A DNA stretch of 64,000 nt from Flaccisagitta enflata (GCA_965153355.1 OZ231126.1:90768001-90832000), one strand, 5' to 3'. Counted from the stretch's first letter, positions 47,742-60,033 are shown. The notes: a model not told the origin generated them from the sequence alone. Numbers and translations are program-made.

Positions 47742-50700
47742 ATGGGAGAAAGGCGTCGCGTCGCCAGCGGCGGGCGGGGACTAACACACGCCAACGCCTT
47801 ACAAAAACTCAAGACCGATATAGAGGAGGTTCTGGCGGAGTTAAAAGACGCTCTAAGCGGCCGCGCCGTCGTGGATGATCCTTTTGACGCGGTCTTTAAT
47901 TATGACGACGAAGATGATCGTGATGAAAATCATCGGATTTCCATCCCGAAAAAATCGCCGTTGCGAATTTCCACCGCGATTCCGTTTGATTATTGGAGTC
48001 TCAGTTTGTTGGTAGTCTCGGTCGTACTCCTTCTCGTGTCCCAGGTTAGTTTGTAAAATAAAATGAATTTGGCAATTACGTAATTAGATCAAACCCCAAC
48101 TTAGCTCCTGGCATCCTGGCAAAAAGATTTAGATGATGTTGTGAGCCCCTAGAGGAATATGCAAATGAAGCTAAAAGGGGCCCGATTTACCCCACCGGGG
48201 GTAAATCGATCCACATCAGGTTTTTTAAAAAATATGGGTCCCTATGGTGCCCACTCTGGAATTCACTATATTAGCCCTAAACCTATGGATAAATGCTATC
48301 TTAACATGGAAATCAATTGCATGAGGGGATTAATTTGAAAAATTCCCCAAACAAAAACAGTAAAAGTGGCCCGATTTGCCCCACCCCCCCTAGTCTTTAG
48401 TTTTTGGTCAATTTCATTTTAATACTTACTGCAGTTTTTTAACTTTTTTTAACATTTTTAAACTTTTTAACATTTCTTAACTTATTGTTTTTTAACCTTT
48501 TAACTTTTTAATATTTTTTAACTTTTTACACCTTTTAAAGGAAAAGTTAAAAAGGTAAGAAATTTTTAGCCTTCCTACCCCTGTTAATGAATTTTTCAAC
48601 GTGATTGTACGACGACTTCCTCCCGATTTATCCTTTCCATTTAGGTTGTTGAGGAAGCGAGCTCTCTGTCGGTTTTCTTAGAAGCGGGGCTTATTCTTCT
48701 TTTTGCAGCCTCGAATTTGTGGTTATGCCGTCGAGAGGTATCCTTTGAATGAATATATGACATCATGAACCATATCTTGACACTCTTGTTCCATCACTTA
48801 TTTGCACCGTTTTTTTCTATGATATCATCCATTGTTAACCAAAAATCTGTTTTGACATGTGCCATGTGAGCCCATTCATACTATTTTAAAGAATCAGTCT
48901 TCAAATTGCATGCTTGGTACAGTAAAATGGTCTTAAAATTGCAAAATTGTCATGGAAAATCTTAGAAAACAGTGAGAATTGTTTTAAAGAGGTATCTTTA
49001 CTGCATTATTACCGACACAGTTTTTTTTGTATGGTCATTTTTTTTTTTGAGGGGCTGTTCATATCTATCTGACACTAATATAAAACTTTTTTGCCACATC
49101 ATTTTTAGCATTTTGGTTGTTTATATCCGGTTCCTTTTAAAAAATGTCAGCTGACAATTGAATTTCCAAAAAGAGGATATTTTGTTTTAAAAAATTCATT
49201 TGGGGTACTTCCTATTGGAGTAAAGCCATGAAATTTGAATGGTAGTCAAAGGAAGCACTAAACCTTCAGCATTAAAAATTTTGTAACAATCGGTTGATTT
49301 AAAGTATCAATTTTGTGAGTTTTTCTATTCCAAATTGTAAAATTTGAAATTTTTGAAAAAAACATTTTTCATCCCCTAAATAACAAATCTTGAACATAGA
49401 TGAATATTTTGCATTTTTAAAAACATCAGACCCGAGATAATGTAATTTACTAGCGTCTGATGTTTTTGGTTTTTCCAATTTTTCAATTTCTATGCAAATT
49501 TGTTATTTAGGGTGCACCTATGTCAGATTCAACAGAAATGTGAAAAAAAGGATATTTTTTGTTTAAAGTTTAAAATGGGGCACTTCCTGTTAAGGAAAAG
49601 TCATGAAATTTTTATGGAAGTTAAATGAAGCACCAAACCACCTGCATGTCAATTTTCATTATGATCAGACAATTTTTAGTATCTATTTCAAAAATTTTTA
49701 ATATTAATTTATGAAATTTATAAAATTAGTCATTTTTAAAGGAAAACTCACTAACTTTTTTGTTTGATGAGATTTTGCATTAATTTTTTCTGTTAACTAC
49801 CCCAAGTGACATGTACTATCAGGTGAATCATTTGTTTTTGGTAAAAACAATGACCATTTTTTTGCTCCTGGCGAAACTGTAGTGTCACGATAATTTTCAT
49901 TGTGTCATATTTGCACTGTCTCGTTGCATTGATGATTGGATTTGATAGGTTACTTGCCTGAATCGTGGATTTGTCAGGTGTATGACAAGTGTAACAATAT
50001 CCCTCACTAGACTGAAAAAAATGGAAGAGGGCCTTGTGAACCCTCACTGACTAGTTAATACGCCTACTATCTTCGCCAAAAGAAACGCGACACCCTGGCA
50101 ATGATACGATTTATTGACCATACTCTAACAAAATTTAGTAACTGAGAGAGTTTGGAGGTCAAGTAAGTTATTTTCAGAAGCAATAAACACGACTTTGAAT
50201 CCAAAATGCAGTCTATATTGCATTTCTTTATTAACAGAGGCGATAACCTTTTCTCATTTGTCCACAGTTTTTGCAAGCTTATGATTTTTGAAAAAGGTTT
50301 ACTCTTTTGCTTGCCATTTCTAAACGGCTTGAGCTACAAAATCCAGATTGCGCCCACCATTGAGATTTTTTAATGTAGATTAATTTGCTTTTTTAGAAAA
50401 ATTATTTAGCTTCTCCAGAAGTTAAGATAACAAGAGTTTAAGTTCTATGAAATTCAATTTATTCTTTTGTTTTACAATATATTATTAATTCTGAAAATAA
50501 CCATTTTTATTCTTCTGCCTGCCATTTCTAAACGCTTTAAGATACAGTGACCAGATAAGACTCATTTTGTAGATCTTTTGAAGATGATTATTTTCTTTTT
50601 TTGAAAAAGTATCTAGCTTCTCTAGAAGCCAAAATATTCTAGACAGATGGTGTCGCGTTTCTTTTGGCGAAGATAGTACCACTCCTAGTTTTCAATAAAA

Positions 50701-52260
50701 CATAATCTGAAAAACATTCATCCTCATTCTAACCCAAAAGCATATACTTGGGTTGACTTATGGACTTTCAGATGACTTTATTGGTCAGAAGGAAGAAAGC
50801 TTGAATGGTGGTTAAAATAGTGGGACGACGGATTGGTTGAATAGCTGATGGGATGGTGGTTTGGTTTGATTTTCATTTTCATTTCTGCGCACCCCCAATT
50901 TCTGCCGCAGGAGCGACTCAAGGAAAAAGATATTTTGGTGAAATTACACTCTGTCCTCGATGACATTGAAACTTGCGAATCCAGAGCCGTTATGGGCGGC
51001 GAGGCGGATGTCTTACCCTCAGTGCACATTCCTAATTCGCCCAGTATATCGCTACAGGTGACCATCATGTCCGTTTCTTATAATTTGTGAGAAATACTTG
51101 TCAAAGGCGTATGAAGGCCGCGTGACACATAGTTGCGAACTCAAGTCTACGCCCGCTGATCAAAATCAACACATTCCGCACAAATTTCTTTCTCTCTTAG
51201 TGGACTTATCGAGACGGGCAGCTGGTAAACTTGCCAACGTCGTTGTTGGTCAAAGGTGACGTCATCGTCCTTCGTCCAGGAGCCACGGCGCCATCTAGAT
51301 GCCAGTCTCTTCACTTTCCGCAAAATTCTGACGACGATAAAAAACAATCGCGGTAAAATGACCTGACTATGCCAACCTGTGGCGTTATCTGACAGATACT
51401 TCATTTGATCCATATAAAAGACTAACAACATTACCAAAAAAAAAGATAATGACGACAACAACGACAACGGCTAAGGCGACAACGGCGACAAAGGCGATGA
51501 TGGTGATGATGTTGAGGATCACGACAATGGCAACAATGGCGACAATGACGATGATGGCGACGATGGCGACAATGGCGATGATGGCAACAATGGCGATGGC
51601 GATGAAATCATTATCACCATCATCGTCGTCATCGCCATCATCGCCATCATCGCGGTTAGTGTCATCATTGCCGTCATTGTCATCATCGCTGTCATTGTCA
51701 TCACCGTCATCGCCGTTATCGCCATCATCGCCATCATCGCCGTCATCGCCTTCATAGCTGTCATCACTGTCATTGTTATCATCGCCGTCATCGCCACCAT
51801 CGCCACCATCTCCTACATCAGCCACCATCAGCCACCATCGCCATCATCGCCACCATCGCCTCCATCAGCCACCATCATCCACCATCAGCCACCATCAGCC
51901 ACCATCGCCCTCATCGCCTCCATCGCCACCATTGCCTCCAACTGCCACTGTTGTAAACATATTGTCACCGTCTCCATCGTCGTAATGAATACGCATTATG
52001 ATCATTATCATGGTTGATCTGACAAGATTCTTTTCTCATATGAACAAAAATCCAAATCATTTTGATTACAAAGATTCAGAGAGCGGAGGACTCTCAGACT
52101 ACTCTCAGACTACTCTCAGACTACTCTCAGACTACTCTCAGACTTGTCTCAGACTTGTCTCAGACTACTCTCAGATTACTAACGGATTACACGCAAAAAC
52201 CCTCAGACTACACCACAGGTTGGCCATGATTCAAAATGGCATGTTCGTTCCCTCTCTCTC

Positions 52261-52344
<84 letters not shown>

Positions 52345-54273
52345 ACACTGTCCCGCTGGCTGTCGGTTGTCACTTATCAGGCCGTCTTGTCGTGGATAAT
52401 TTACTAACCTATCCTGTGGCCTTCATTTCCTGGTAATACGCTGTCATCCCTGCATTCCCGTTATATTCCATTGCATTATGAATTGTCATTTTGTGATAGG
52501 CCGGAAGTACTTCGTCGCGGCGACCGGTTCCTACCGTCGTCGACCACCGCGTCGCCGGCCGACGCCCCTCTACCTCAGATTCGTCAGCCTTACACTTCCC
52601 AGACTTTTCTTCTGCTCGAGACCCCCGTGCTGCGGAACATTAGGGACTCCGTGACACGGTTGGCACGCCGCGAACCGTCGCTCGTCAATCTCGTTCAATC
52701 CCACGTACGATTAAAAGTGGTGGAACGATATCTCATCGTTATATTGTCCTTCTGCCACGGCTGCGCCTCGGTCATCTTTTATCTGTTGTATCGACGCGAA
52801 GTGGTCGATGACGACGACGATAACGACGATGATTTGTCACATTCCGTGGTGTATCCATCCTGGGCGTTGCTCCTGACGCGGCATTTGATTTTCTGCCTAC
52901 TTCCCATCTTACCGCTCGCCCGCGTCGGTTGGACGTTTGTGGTGCAATGTTACGCGAGCGCCTGCATCATCAATACTCTGAAGACCTTCGGCGAAAAGAA
53001 GAACGAACCGAATTCATCTTCCGCCGCGGAACCGAATTCTAACAAGATGGGCGCTGATGGAGTCGACGACAGTTACGGTATATGGCTGACCTTTACCGTT
53101 GGCATTGGTGATTGGTGTGAACTAGTACTCGTTGAATGTGTCGATTTCATAGATAGTTTATGAATGAATCGAGTTCTCTCTGATTTCGTATCTTTAAGAT
53201 TCGTATATCAAATTGCATTTTCGTGATTACAGATTCGAAGAGGCGATTTTTGTCCGGAAGTGGAAAGCTCTTGGAGCTGGAATCCCTGAGTATTCAAGAG
53301 GAGCCTGCCTCTTCAATAGTTAAGGATTTCTCACAGGTGAGGCCTTGGAACGATTGACTGACTGTTAAGGATTGTAAGAATCGTGTATTTGATCAGGAAT
53401 CATGAAGATTCATTGTGGGGGCTAATTGCTAAGTGGATAAAGTGATAATCGCGCATTTTCTGAATTCCATTTTGTAGGAGCTTCTCCGGCTGCCTCAAGC
53501 ACAAATGCGGAACAAAGGGTTCTTGGATGCTTTTTTCGGTCGCATTCGCGGACCTTCGGGGTTTTTAGACAGGCTCGTCGATTTGACTCACAATCTGGCT
53601 ACCATCACCTCCATCTGCTGCATCGATAAATATGGCATTTTGTCGTTCCCTGGTCAGTCCATCCTGAAGCTGACTTTGAGAAACAAAGCAAACAAACTAT
53701 GATAAAATCAGTGCATTAATCAGTCAAAATATCAATTAGTACATCAAATTATCAATCAAAAGTATCTTCCTCTTTCCATCTTTCCTTTACTCTATCCTTC
53801 TTTCTATCTCTTGCTTTCTACAGACTGCATGAAAATACAACGAGAGCAGTCGAAAGGAGTGAACCAAATCTATAGCAGTACCCCCAACAGCTCATACAGG
53901 TGGTGCTATATGGTCATGCAGGGTACCAATGGAAAGCCCATTTTAATACAAATGGCGCCATCAGAGCGATTTGGAAGATTAAGCCCAGTTCTTGATATAC
54001 AGCTCCTTAAAGGGTCAAAATTTGTTGTTATGAAAAGTGTTGAAAAAAGCTCCTCTGAAGCCTGTATCTCGTGGAATAGGAGAAAATTGAGAAATCGGCT
54101 CGATGGCGCCACTTGTATAAACCTAAGCATTTGATTGATACGCCACATAACCACATACCACCTCCTGTGTGGGCTGTAGGGGGTACTGCTATAGATTTGG
54201 GTGACTGCTTTCGTTGTATTTTCATGCAGTCTGTAGGTTCTTTATCATGCGCTCTTATGCTTTGTCTTGCTCC

Positions 54274-54343
<70 letters not shown>

Positions 54344-55228
54344 CTATCTTGCTCTTTCTAGCTATTTGTTGCTTTCTCTTGCTATTTCTTTCTTTTGCTG
54401 GTCTTTTATTTCCTATACGTTTCATTTCGCCTTCTCATTCTGATTTTTTCGTCCTCATTTCTTTCCTACTCCCCTCCTCCCTTCCAGATCCCACTCCGGA
54501 AAAGGTGTTTTTCATAACGAGTCAAGAGGCCGAAGAGGAAGTCAACGACCTGGAGAAAGTCAAGTCACGTTCCAAAGCCAGCCTTATTTCTCTTTTCGGC
54601 GACGATAGCAGCGAAAATCTGAACGTTACATCGTCAAATAAAAAGAAACGAACGCGCGGTATCAACAAAGATGCCAAGAGATTGGGTGAGATGTATATCG
54701 AAGTTGACCGGCGATATAGCATGATTGCAATGAATGAGATTAGATTTGATCGACATGAATATGAATGGGAGTGTTAAGAGAAGGAATTTGAAACTTCGCC
54801 ATCTGTAAATCTAGAAAGGGTCCATCATATCGTTCTGTCTTCACCTTTGTCTCTTTGCAGCGTCTGACGGTGACGTTTCCAATATCGACGATAACGACTA
54901 TGATGATGATGACGACGACGAGGTTGAGAGTGGAATTTTTTCCAAAGATAATCGCATCGAAGTTCTCAACATTTCTCACAAGGAAGAACGCTTTGGCTAC
55001 CGTCTTCAATTCGACGATCCTCGCTGGCGGAAATACACATCCAATCTCAAGCCTTTGGGGCTGCACATTCTCGTCAACATCTGCAACGACGACGTCATCC
55101 CGAAACACTCGGAATTCAGCGCTCATCTCAACTGCGTCTCTCATCAGAGAATCGAATCCACGACTTCGGACTTCGGAACGGAGATAAAGAACAACGCTCT
55201 TATTAACGACGACTTGAATGCGCAGAAT

Positions 55229-55276
<48 letters not shown>

Positions 55277-58200
55277 TCCCGGCCGCTTCAAGTTTTGGAG
55301 CGCCGTTGCATGTGCGATTTATCCTCCATGATCGGCTTCGCTCCCACGGCAAAAGACATTTTCGCTTTACAACATCAGGCCTACACATATCGGAAAGTCA
55401 AATGGGCTGAAACGGACCGTCGCCGGTTCTCCACTTCCGCCGGTGGAGGCGCTGTTGGTTCGCGTGGCGGCGCTCCTCCTCTCCGCACGCGACATTTTGT
55501 GCGTCAAAAGGTGACGGTTCCGAGTATGACCGCCGTGCTCATGCGTGAAAAGGACTCTGGAATGATACAACTCATGTCCCATGGTACGGCTGACGTGGTT
55601 CTCGACTCTTGCTCCGACGTCTGGGATGGATTCGATCTCGTGCCGCTCGACGACGCTTATCGCAAGAAAATCATGGACTTTTTTCAACGTAACAATCTCG
55701 CGTCTCATTGCGCCGCTTTGTCGTATTGCCCGCTGGGATGCGCCTCGAAATTGGGGCCGTTTTACGACGATCTTTATGTGGAATTGCCGTCGGATACGAA
55801 AGACATTCTGGACGTGTTGCTGAGTCCGTCTTTGATGCGAAAAGTGGGCCAAGGGTCGTTCATCGGCGGCGATGAGAGAGAGAATTGGCGTCGTGGACTT
55901 CCGGTTTCGCCTTTCGTCGCGCGTCTGTCCTCCGCCAATAATACGGCCAAAGACCAATACCTGAGCGAGGAAAGTTTGTGCCGCGGCAAAGACAAAGACA
56001 AAGAGTTTGCCGCCGCTGAGAAATCGACGAAGAAATTTTCGGCGGTCAATGTCAAATTGCTGCATCAATTGAGTCTCGATCGCGCCGCAGCCGCTGCTGC
56101 TGCTTCTGCTTCGAATGCCGCAGCCGCCTCTAACAACGACGACGAAAAGACTCTGACAACGCCAACCTCGGCAAAAAACTTTCAATCTTCGATGGCTCCA
56201 CCCAGCGAATCAAACAGCCTGCAATCCATTTCCGAATGTATTCGTCAGCAATTTGAGCAGATCTTTATCGGAATGGTGACGATGCAGTATCAGGCCAAAT
56301 TGGACGTGATCCATTTGATTGAGGAATTGGAAAAGGCTTGTATCCGCTTCGTTCATTTCTCCAAGGAAAATGAACTTCGGTCGCGGGTTTTTAGCGAGAA
56401 AATGGGACTAGAAGCCGGATGGAATTGTCACATCTCGCTAGAAGACTCGCCCTCCGCTGAAGAAGAGGCGGCGGAGACTGCGGGCGGCCAGCCTCCTACG
56501 TCGTCCTCCAGGCAATCGAGTTCAAGGAGTGGACCAACCTCGAAAAGACCGACTATTGGAGAACCTGGAAATGTAGATGGGCTTCTGTCCCGATCATCCG
56601 TTTCTCCGGGGTAAGCCGTAAGTCCTCAATAAGTATACCTTTTGCTCAATTTATGGATTTGTCAGTCTGTATTGTTATAGCCACACCAGTGAGCTGCGGA
56701 TTCAAATATCTTGTGCTGTCTTTGATTGACATTTAGTAGCATTTATGCGCTAGAGAAACTTTACTGCTCTTTCCAGTACCCAACTGTTTATCTTTCAACC
56801 GCTTACATCCACAAACCTATCTGCTTGTCTACCTATCTGTGGTCCTACCTGCCAGTTTGTCTTGTCTTCCTGATATCCAAAACTTTGTATTTACAGATTA
56901 ATGGACAGATTAATGTCCCTCATTAAGATTGAGTTTGAGATCGTTTTTTCACCAATCATCCGACGCGTGGCCAGTTGTGGTTAGTTGTATCTTTCTATTT
57001 ATGAAATATACAGATCCGGGATCCCTCGGCGTTCGAGTTGCCCGTCGGCTATCCACGCCGACAGTTCTCAAGTTCGTTTCGTGGACGATGATTTCATCAT
57101 TAATCCCTCGTTAGATGGCGCCGACGTGTCTTCCGGAGCCATGCTGCTCTCTCCATCGGGTGTCATCGAAAGACCCAAATTTGAATGTGGTGGCGGCGAC
57201 GACGACGACGACGACGCAAACCACGATGAAGGCATCAACGACGACGAAGACGACGAGGGAAATCGCACCGAGCGAACGGAAATTCCAGCTGATTCTGATC
57301 TCATCCAATTACAACGCTTCGACGTTGACATCCCTTCGTTCGATCGCACTTTCGACGACAAGCTTCGTTCCGCGGACACGTTGGAGGAAGAAGTCGATAA
57401 TACGGACGCCAACAGCGCGGTCACGGGCAACTCCAGTCATCCCACTACAAGCGGCATGACGTCCAGCACCGATCGATTCCCCATCGATTTTTCCAACCGC
57501 GCCAAACTGCCGCGCGGGGTCGTCAACGTGCGTCCGCATCTGGAAAAGGTTGACAATGTGCCTTTGCTCGTTTCACTCTTTACCGACTGCACGCCGGAAA
57601 CGTCGACGGAAATGATGGAGATCATGCGGGAATACGGAGAATGCGTCTGCTGCATCGGCAGCTGCGCCAACTTCTTCAATTATCGGCAGTTCTCCACGGC
57701 GGATATCGCTTTAGCCGTCGAACCCATGTATCCGCGGTTGTGCTCTAACGAGGTCGGATCATCGTCGTCAACTTGCGCACCTTCGAAACTAGTCCAGTCT
57801 GGTGACTCTGTCATTCTCTCCAAATCGGTTTCCTTCGAAACCGCGTCCACGGGCTCGCTCATTTGGCTTTCCAACCGCATTAACGCCCTTCCTTGCGCCT
57901 CGTTGTTTCGGCGGAATGACGATGTGGTAATTTGTGCACTCATCGCTCTCGCTCGTCATTTGGTGCTCGTGTCTTCCTCCGCCGCCGAATTTCAGCTGTA
58001 TGGGCAATTGACTGTGACTCTTCTCCATTTTCTACCGCTGCTTCTCACAGCGGCGTCGCCTTTGACCGTTCCACAAGTGAGATATAGTTTGGGGAGGTTG
58101 TTTCATCGGAATTGATTAGGGGAGGGTGGGGCAAATCGGGCCACTTGTGGATGTAAACGTCACTCCCGGAATGACTACTGGGATTAAAGTTGTATTATAA

Positions 58201-58760
58201 GGTAGGTGGCGGGCACACTTTATAGAAGCCCCATGGCCAAATTTTGTCCTTGGCTATCTATTTTTATGATATTGAGAACTTTTCTATGAAAAAATGTTTT
58301 TTTAGTGGGCTAATGCGTACAATGCGGCAGCTTTTAGTGAATTTTTCATGCTTCGCGGTAGCTTAGCAAAATCTGCACCTTTTCCCTCTGTCATGGATTT
58401 TTACTCAGAATTTAGGTTCCGGAGATATCGGCATTATTCATATTCCAATAACCCTTTTTGGGCGAACTCCTGTAGAACACGGGGAATCTGTCCATCCGTA
58501 CGTCCGTCCGTCCCCCCCGCTTCATCCTCAGGGCTTCGTCTCCTTTGGGGCCTATTCTGACCCAAGTTCTGCCAAATAGCCCAAATCCAAGCAATATGGC
58601 CTTAATCTTAGCAAAATGGAAAGGAAACGAAGCCCTGTTGGTCAAAGGTGACGTCATCGTCCTTCGTCCAGGAGCCACGGCGCCATCTAGATGCCGGCCT
58701 CTTCACTTTCCGCACAATTCTGATGATGGTAAAAAACAATCGCGGTAAAATAGCATGTTC

Positions 58761-58850
<90 letters not shown>

Positions 58851-60033
58851 CCCCACACGCAGATCCTCTGGATTTCCATCGTCATTTTGCCTTTATTGTC
58901 TCTGTCCCTCGTCGGGAGTCCCATCGATCCTTACGTCATGACTCTTTCTCCTCCCAAGCGGGAACTCTTCACTTCCGCTTACTTCGCCCGTCACGTTTTC
59001 GTCTACCTCTGCAAATTTGGCTCCACCGTCTTTCTCGTTCTAACCGCCTTTTATTTCGCCCTCTATTCCCTTTGCGTCGACGCCGCCGCGGTTGCCGGTG
59101 CCGACGACGACGTCGTTGTCGTGAGTGACGACACTCAATCGTCGAATTTGTCATTGTATATCAATGGCGCCTGGAATGATTCTTCTTCGCGGCTTCTCGC
59201 TTGTTCGCCCTTTTACCATTTCGCATCTTCCAACTCCACGGCCAGTCTGCGGGGAATTTCTAGTCTTGTTCAAGGTGGAACTGAGGTAAGTTCTCGAAAT
59301 TCTTGATTGCTTACTAAAAGGCGAGTCCATTCTTAGGTAGGTCCGCCGGTCCGTCTTAGGCTTCTGTGGTTTTTTGAATGAGGCGAAAATTGAAAGAGCG
59401 AATTCTTAGCATTACTGCCCCAGCCCAACCGCAAGCGACCGCCTAAATAACTTGCAGGATGGTTACAGAGCGAGGGGCAAAGGGGTGACCCATCATGCAG
59501 AAAAAAGACGCCAACATACGCCTACATATCCGACCCTTGAAATGGAAGTGTTGACTGTTCACCATCTGAGGTGATATTTTTTCCTTTGCCATCTCTTCCA
59601 CCATTTAACACAGGGCATCTCTGCCAACATCATCGTGGCGCAAAACTGCGTTTCGTTCTTTCTGGTTTTCTACTTGATCGTGTCCTCGTCGAATTTCGTT
59701 CATCGCTATCACTCCATTTGGAAACGGAACCCTTTCCGTAATCTTATTTGGGCCGTCTCCATCGTGATATTGCTTCTGCTCCATTTTGTGTTCTGTGCCG
59801 TTCAAATGACAATGTTATCCTCTTCTCCTCGGGCCGAGACGTCCGGTCAACTACCAACTCCGCGCATAAGCGATTTACCAATGTACGTTTGGGCATTGCT
59901 CGTTGTTTGGCCAGTGACGCTGATTGGAATTTTGGAGGCTTTAAAGCACGTGGAAATAAAGCGATTCGTACGCCAACAGAAACTCCAGAGACTTAATTTC
60001 GACACCAAACTGGGGATGAACTCTCCATGGTAA
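47742..60033 (+). CDS. TMEM94: TMEM94 homologue, P-type-ATPase-like ER membrane protein (12 exons)
   Basis: TMEM94 is a multi-pass ER protein with P-type-ATPase architecture, linked to Mg2+ handling. Exons: 47742-48044, 48645-48737, 50911-51057, 51201-51352, 52500-53077, 53233-53336, 53478-53652, 54488-54685, 54861-56610, 57014-58076, 58863-59285, 59614-60033. They sum to 5406 nt (1801 residues; human 1356). Matches: two N-terminal membrane segments (about 84-101 and 109-129); actuator-like [24 protein letters not shown] at residue 509, where catalytic P-type ATPases have DKTGT and human TMEM94 has [43 protein letters not shown] and [10 protein letters not shown]-terminal membrane segments; and the ending [11 protein letters not shown]. 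Extra length is low complexity: Asp runs, an Ala/Ser run and 15 consecutive His (55232-55276). ATG at 47742 was chosen; a GTG 15 bases upstream is not a likely start. Confidence 0.95.
48045..48644 (+). other. TMEM94 intron 1 with repeated GGCCCGATTT.CCCCACC motif
   Basis: GGCCCGATTTACCCCACCGG (48180) and TGGCCCGATTTGCCCCACCC (48367) are near-copies. A third, in inverse sense, is GGGTGGGGCAAATCGGGCCA (58124) in intron 10. TTTTTAAC-rich sequence follows at 48430-48560. These look like worn repeat ends. Confidence 0.45.
48738..50066 (+). other. TMEM94 intron 2, A/T-rich
   Basis: Two related stretches about 370 bp apart (CATGAAATTTGAATGGTAGTCAAAGGAAGCAC at 49227, TCATGAAATTTTTATGGAAGTTAAATGAAGCAC at 49602) suggest an old tandem duplication. 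Nothing else is recognised. Confidence 0.4.
50067..50676. mobile_element. Mariner-like TIR element, 610 bp, flanked by TA (TMEM94 intron 2)
   Basis: The ends share a perfect 28-bp inverted repeat beginning CTATCTTCGCCAAAAGAAAC and continuing GCGACACC. TA sits on both sides (50065-50066, 50677-50678). Inside, a block CTGCCATTTCTAAACG.CTT occurs twice (about 50317, 50518), indicating an internal duplication. No transposase is present. Confidence 0.88.
51440..51965 (+). repeat. Trinucleotide block forming a large imperfect inverted repeat (TMEM94 intron 4)
   Basis: The left half is built of GAC/AAC/GGCGAT triplets and the right half of ATC/GCC triplets, with the switch near 51605-51620. The halves are broadly complementary over more than 150 bp each. 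Asp-rich and Ser/Pro-rich open frames over it follow from the period and are not genes. Confidence 0.8.
52080..52345 (+). repeat. CTCAGACTACT tandem repeats and (CT)n (TMEM94 intron 4)
   Basis: CTCAGACTACT and CTCAGACTTGT units occur around 52090-52165. After AAAATGGCATGTTCGTTCC comes a pure (CT)n to 52340. The AAAAT.GCATGTTCG flank recurs at 58745. Confidence 0.85.
53821..54233. mobile_element. Hairpin TIR element, 413 bp, flanked by TA (TMEM94 intron 7)
   Basis: The ends are inverted repeats of about 80 bp with few differences: CAGACTGCATGAAAATACAA, then AATCTATAGCAGTACCCCC. TA is present on both sides (53819-53820, 54234-54235). The central arms also pair in part (ATGGCGCCATCAGAGCGATTT against AATCGGCTCGATGGCGCCA). 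No coding capacity. Confidence 0.85.
54262..54348 (+). repeat. (CTTT)n microsatellite (TMEM94 intron 7)
   Basis: About 20 CTTT units lie about 140 bp upstream of exon 8, in a pyrimidine-rich intron end. Confidence 0.95.
55232..55276 (+). repeat. (CAT)15 coding for a polyhistidine run in TMEM94
   Basis: Fifteen uninterrupted CAT codons, all CAT and no CAC, lie inside exon 9, just before the conserved RLIGF-like block ([12 protein letters not shown]). Pure codon use points to recent repeat expansion within the open frame. Confidence 0.95.
58636..58748 (+). pseudogene. Duplicated fragment of TMEM94 exon 4 in intron 10
   Basis: About 113 bp repeats 51241-51356 with few substitutions: GTTGGTCAAAGGTGACGTCA, CGTCCAGGAGCCACGGCGCC, CTTCACTTTCCGCA. 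It includes the exon 4 donor CG/GTAAAAT but not its acceptor, since homology begins inside the exon. It would encode [12 protein letters not shown] again. Right after the donor it continues as AGCATGTTCG followed by (CT)n, matching 52238 and not 51360. Confidence 0.88.
58760..58845 (+). repeat. (CT)n microsatellite before TMEM94 exon 11
   Basis: A pure (CT)n tract lies just before the acceptor CACACGCAG of exon 11 (58863) and so acts as an exceptionally long polypyrimidine tract. Confidence 0.95.
59335..59460. repeat. Worn (TCCG)n TIR-element copy in TMEM94 intron 11
   Basis: GTAGGTCCGCCGGTCCGTC and GCATTACTGCCCCAGCCCAACCGCAAGCGACC correspond to the middle and right parts of the element at 34749-34881. 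The left terminus is missing. Confidence 0.45.

Noticed and set aside
51385-51828. Asp-rich and Ser/Pro-rich open frames
   Set aside because: They follow from the trinucleotide repeat and lie in TMEM94 intron 4.
53811-54134. 107-codon open frame in TMEM94 intron 7
   Set aside because: It lies almost wholly inside the TA-flanked hairpin element and lacks protein-like features.
55367-56185. 272-codon minus-strand open frame
   Set aside because: It is antisense to the conserved exon 9 of TMEM94; the + strand translation matches the family, while this frame matches nothing recognised.
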